Assembly: GCF_001747105.1 (NCBI RefSeq) | Contig: NZ_MDGQ01000005.1 | Span: 1,116,001-1,180,000 of the forward strand | DNA: 64,000 nucleotides | Source of the DNA: Roseivirga misakiensis | GTDB taxonomy: Bacteria; Bacteroidota; Bacteroidia; Cytophagales; Cyclobacteriaceae | Direction: 5' to 3' | Shown here: positions 62,541 through 64,000 of the stretch, one piece after another | Numbering within the stretch: the first letter of the stretch is position 1 | Layout of the letters: every line of letters starts with the position of its first letter | Translations under genes and position numbers: made by a program | Notes under the pieces: model-generated | The model's input: only the letters and a program-made list of their open reading frames with translations | Database searches by the model: none | Told to the model about the DNA's origin: nothing

Positions 62541-64000
62541 TTACTCCTTCCATCTCTTTATCACCCATGAAGCTAGTATTTCAGCACGGTCGATAATTGT
62601 TTGTTCACCCCATTCTTCCCATTTCTCCGCTATGTCTCTTGCTGTAATAAACATTGATTCTTTCTTGAACCTTATTCTCTTTTTCGAATAGATGTCTCTT
62701 TGAACATTCTTATTAAGTTCGCCAGAAAGAGGTATCAAATTGGACAAAGTATCTTTTAATTCAGAGTGCCTTTCTTTAGTGATAATTTTAGACCATTTAT
62801 CTCCTTCTATCCAGGAGTTCGGCATTATATGTTCCATTGTAAATTCATCAGAGGGCGTATCTCCTTCGATTGATTTATCAAACTCTCTTAATAAGTATGG
62901 TGTAATTCGAGCTTTATAAAGTGCCCTAGTTTTAACTGCATTTATTACCTCCTTATTATTTGGGTATTGAATAGTAGAACGATTAAGTATTTCTAATTTT
63001 AAATTATCTACTGATGGATTAGATTCAATTTCATTCCAAACTCCTTTGAAAATTGCATGTAAGCCAGTTGGTTCGTATCCAAGGATTGCTCTTCTAACTA
63101 AAAAGGATTCCAAAAAATCAAGAAGTTTAATTCCTTTTTTCAAGCTAAGATTACTTGCCTGAATCTCGTAAATAATTTTCATAACGAAAGGATAGGTTGC
63201 CGAGGGAACTCTTATTGCATGTAGGTTCTTTATTTGTTGGTTTAATTTAATTGATTCGTATGACGGATTACCTAAAACTATATCTAAATAAGTCTTTTGA
63301 TAAGGTTTCATTTGGCTAATAATTTCACCTGGGTTCAAGTCTTTCCATATTACTCTTAATTCAGAAAAAAGCTCTGATTTTTTTACTGATGAGTTGTAGA
63401 TAAGAGTGTAAGGGAAAAAGAATCCGTCTTCCCTTTCTTCAAACTGTGCTTCAAATGGTCTCCATTCCGTTTCGTATGTATTTAGTGATTCTTCAGGGTT
63501 TTGACTGATTCTAGAAAATATTTCATTTCTAACTAAATCTACTGTTCCAACCTTAACACCTCTAAAATTTAATCTTTCAAAAATCTTGGTAGCAACAACG
63601 GCATCAGTCAATTTCAGATGTACAAATGTTAAGTCACGAGTGATAATACTCAATGTTTCTTGGAGATATTCAATAACAGCTTGAGGCTCCGAAGGGGACG
63701 TCTTTTTCAACCACGCTATTATTCGTGAATATTGTTTAGTAAGATTACCAGAGCTATTTCCAGAAGGCAATGGAGGTATCGGAGGGTTTTCTTTTAATGT
63801 GTCTTGTAAATGCTCAGGTGTGTTTATTCTATCCCAAATAGCTCTAAACTGACTTCTATCTTTAAACGATGGTACTAGCCTCGTATTTACATTCAAACCT
63901 CTTCGTTGTGGAAGTAAAAGGAACTCTTGAATTATTTCGGATGCAGCTTCCTTATCGTAAAAATGAATTCGTTCTGCAATGGCCAGCATGAAAATGTATA
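62541..64000 (-). CDS. DUF262/DUF1524 (GmrSD-type) nuclease, C-terminal part, cut by window edge
   Basis: The frame is open to the right edge; an internal ATG at 63989 is not the true start, because the preceding codons also read as coding. The 480 residues seen comprise helical middle segments (ITRDLTFVHLKLTDAVVATK, RLNFRGVKVGTVDLVRNEIF) and a C-terminal DUF1524 HNH-like nuclease (EFTMEHIMPNSWIEGDKWS, LIPLSGELNKNVQRDIYSK). The missing N-terminus should hold the DUF262 ParB-like domain. Such proteins are type IV restriction or phage-defence nucleases (GmrSD, BrxU, SspE-like). It sits above four unknown small genes. Confidence 0.82.
   Translation of the reverse strand, partial: YIFMLAIAERIHFYDKEAASEIIQEFLLLPQRRGLNVNTRLVPSFKDRSQFRAIWDRINTPEHLQDTLKENPPIPPLPSGNSSGNLTKQYSRIIAWLKKTSPSEPQAVIEYLQETLSIITRDLTFVHLKLTDAVVATKIFERLNFRGVKVGTVDLVRNEIFSRISQNPEESLNTYETEWRPFEAQFEEREDGFFFPYTLIYNSSVKKSELFSELRVIWKDLNPGEIISQMKPYQKTYLDIVLGNPSYESIKLNQQIKNLHAIRVPSATYPFVMKIIYEIQASNLSLKKGIKLLDFLESFLVRRAILGYEPTGLHAIFKGVWNEIESNPSVDNLKLEILNRSTIQYPNNKEVINAVKTRALYKARITPYLLREFDKSIEGDTPSDEFTMEHIMPNSWIEGDKWSKIITKERHSELKDTLSNLIPLSGELNKNVQRDIYSKKRIRFKKESMFITARDIAEKWEEWGEQTIIDRAEILASWVIKRWKE

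Overview
The window looks like chromosomal DNA of a marine-type member of the Bacteroidota, most likely order Cytophagales (Roseivirga/Fulvivirga-like; this placement is inference). The signs are gliding/type IX secretion C-terminal domains on two giant surface proteins, many lipoproteins, a CarboxypepD-plug TonB receptor, the gene order miaB - sigma54 activator - lptE - TPR protein - secG beside groESL, and promoters with the Bacteroidota -7 box TAnnTTTG. No rRNA, tRNA, CRISPR array, insertion sequence, integrase or phage structural gene was seen.

Layout. 1-4.3 kb: an XRE/membrane regulator, a TRIC-type channel, an acyl-CoA ligase and a lipoprotein. 4.4-11.6 kb: groESL, then the secG/TPR/lptE/sigma54-activator/miaB operon, all on the minus strand, and a NIPSNAP protein. 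11.6-20.5 kb: an M50B membrane peptidase, an FKBP lipoprotein, pabB, a YceI protein, a gamma carbonic anhydrase, a DinB-fold/thioesterase/acidic-protein cluster, a histone-deacetylase-like amidohydrolase and a PD40-OmpA protein. 20.5-29.3 kb: a thioesterase, an S9 peptidase-ggt pair, two response regulators with overlapping convergent ends, and an arginase-family enzyme. 29.3-32.7 kb: an AT-rich accessory segment. 32.7-45.2 kb: ppiB, hotdog enzymes, DNA polymerase IV, a deoxynucleoside kinase, a TonB receptor, an aspartyl-protease-like protein, a second XRE/membrane regulator, an AAC(3)-I-like acetyltransferase and an L-2-hydroxyglutarate oxidase. 45.3-57.9 kb: two tandem type IX cargo proteins and an AddAB-like helicase-nuclease pair. 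57.9-64 kb: a DUF1330 protein, a second S9 peptidase, four unrecognised small genes and the C-terminal part of a DUF262/DUF1524 (GmrSD-type) nuclease that runs off the right edge.

The most unusual part is 29299-32694. A perfect 26-bp direct repeat brackets about 3.4 kb. The left copy contains the last codons and stop of the arginase-family gene, and the right copy is the terminator hairpin of the convergent ppiB gene. This is what insertion of a cassette into a shared gene-end/terminator would leave. The cassette holds a 65-aa exported four-cysteine peptide, an 11-bp stem-loop, and three translationally coupled lipoproteins: a DUF4221-like protein, a thioredoxin-fold protein with a CPSC site, and a 6-bladed beta-propeller. 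I propose it as a mobile secreted-peptide/lipoprotein system of unknown function. The right edge (DUF262/DUF1524 nuclease plus tightly packed unknown genes) is a second accessory region that may be defence-related.
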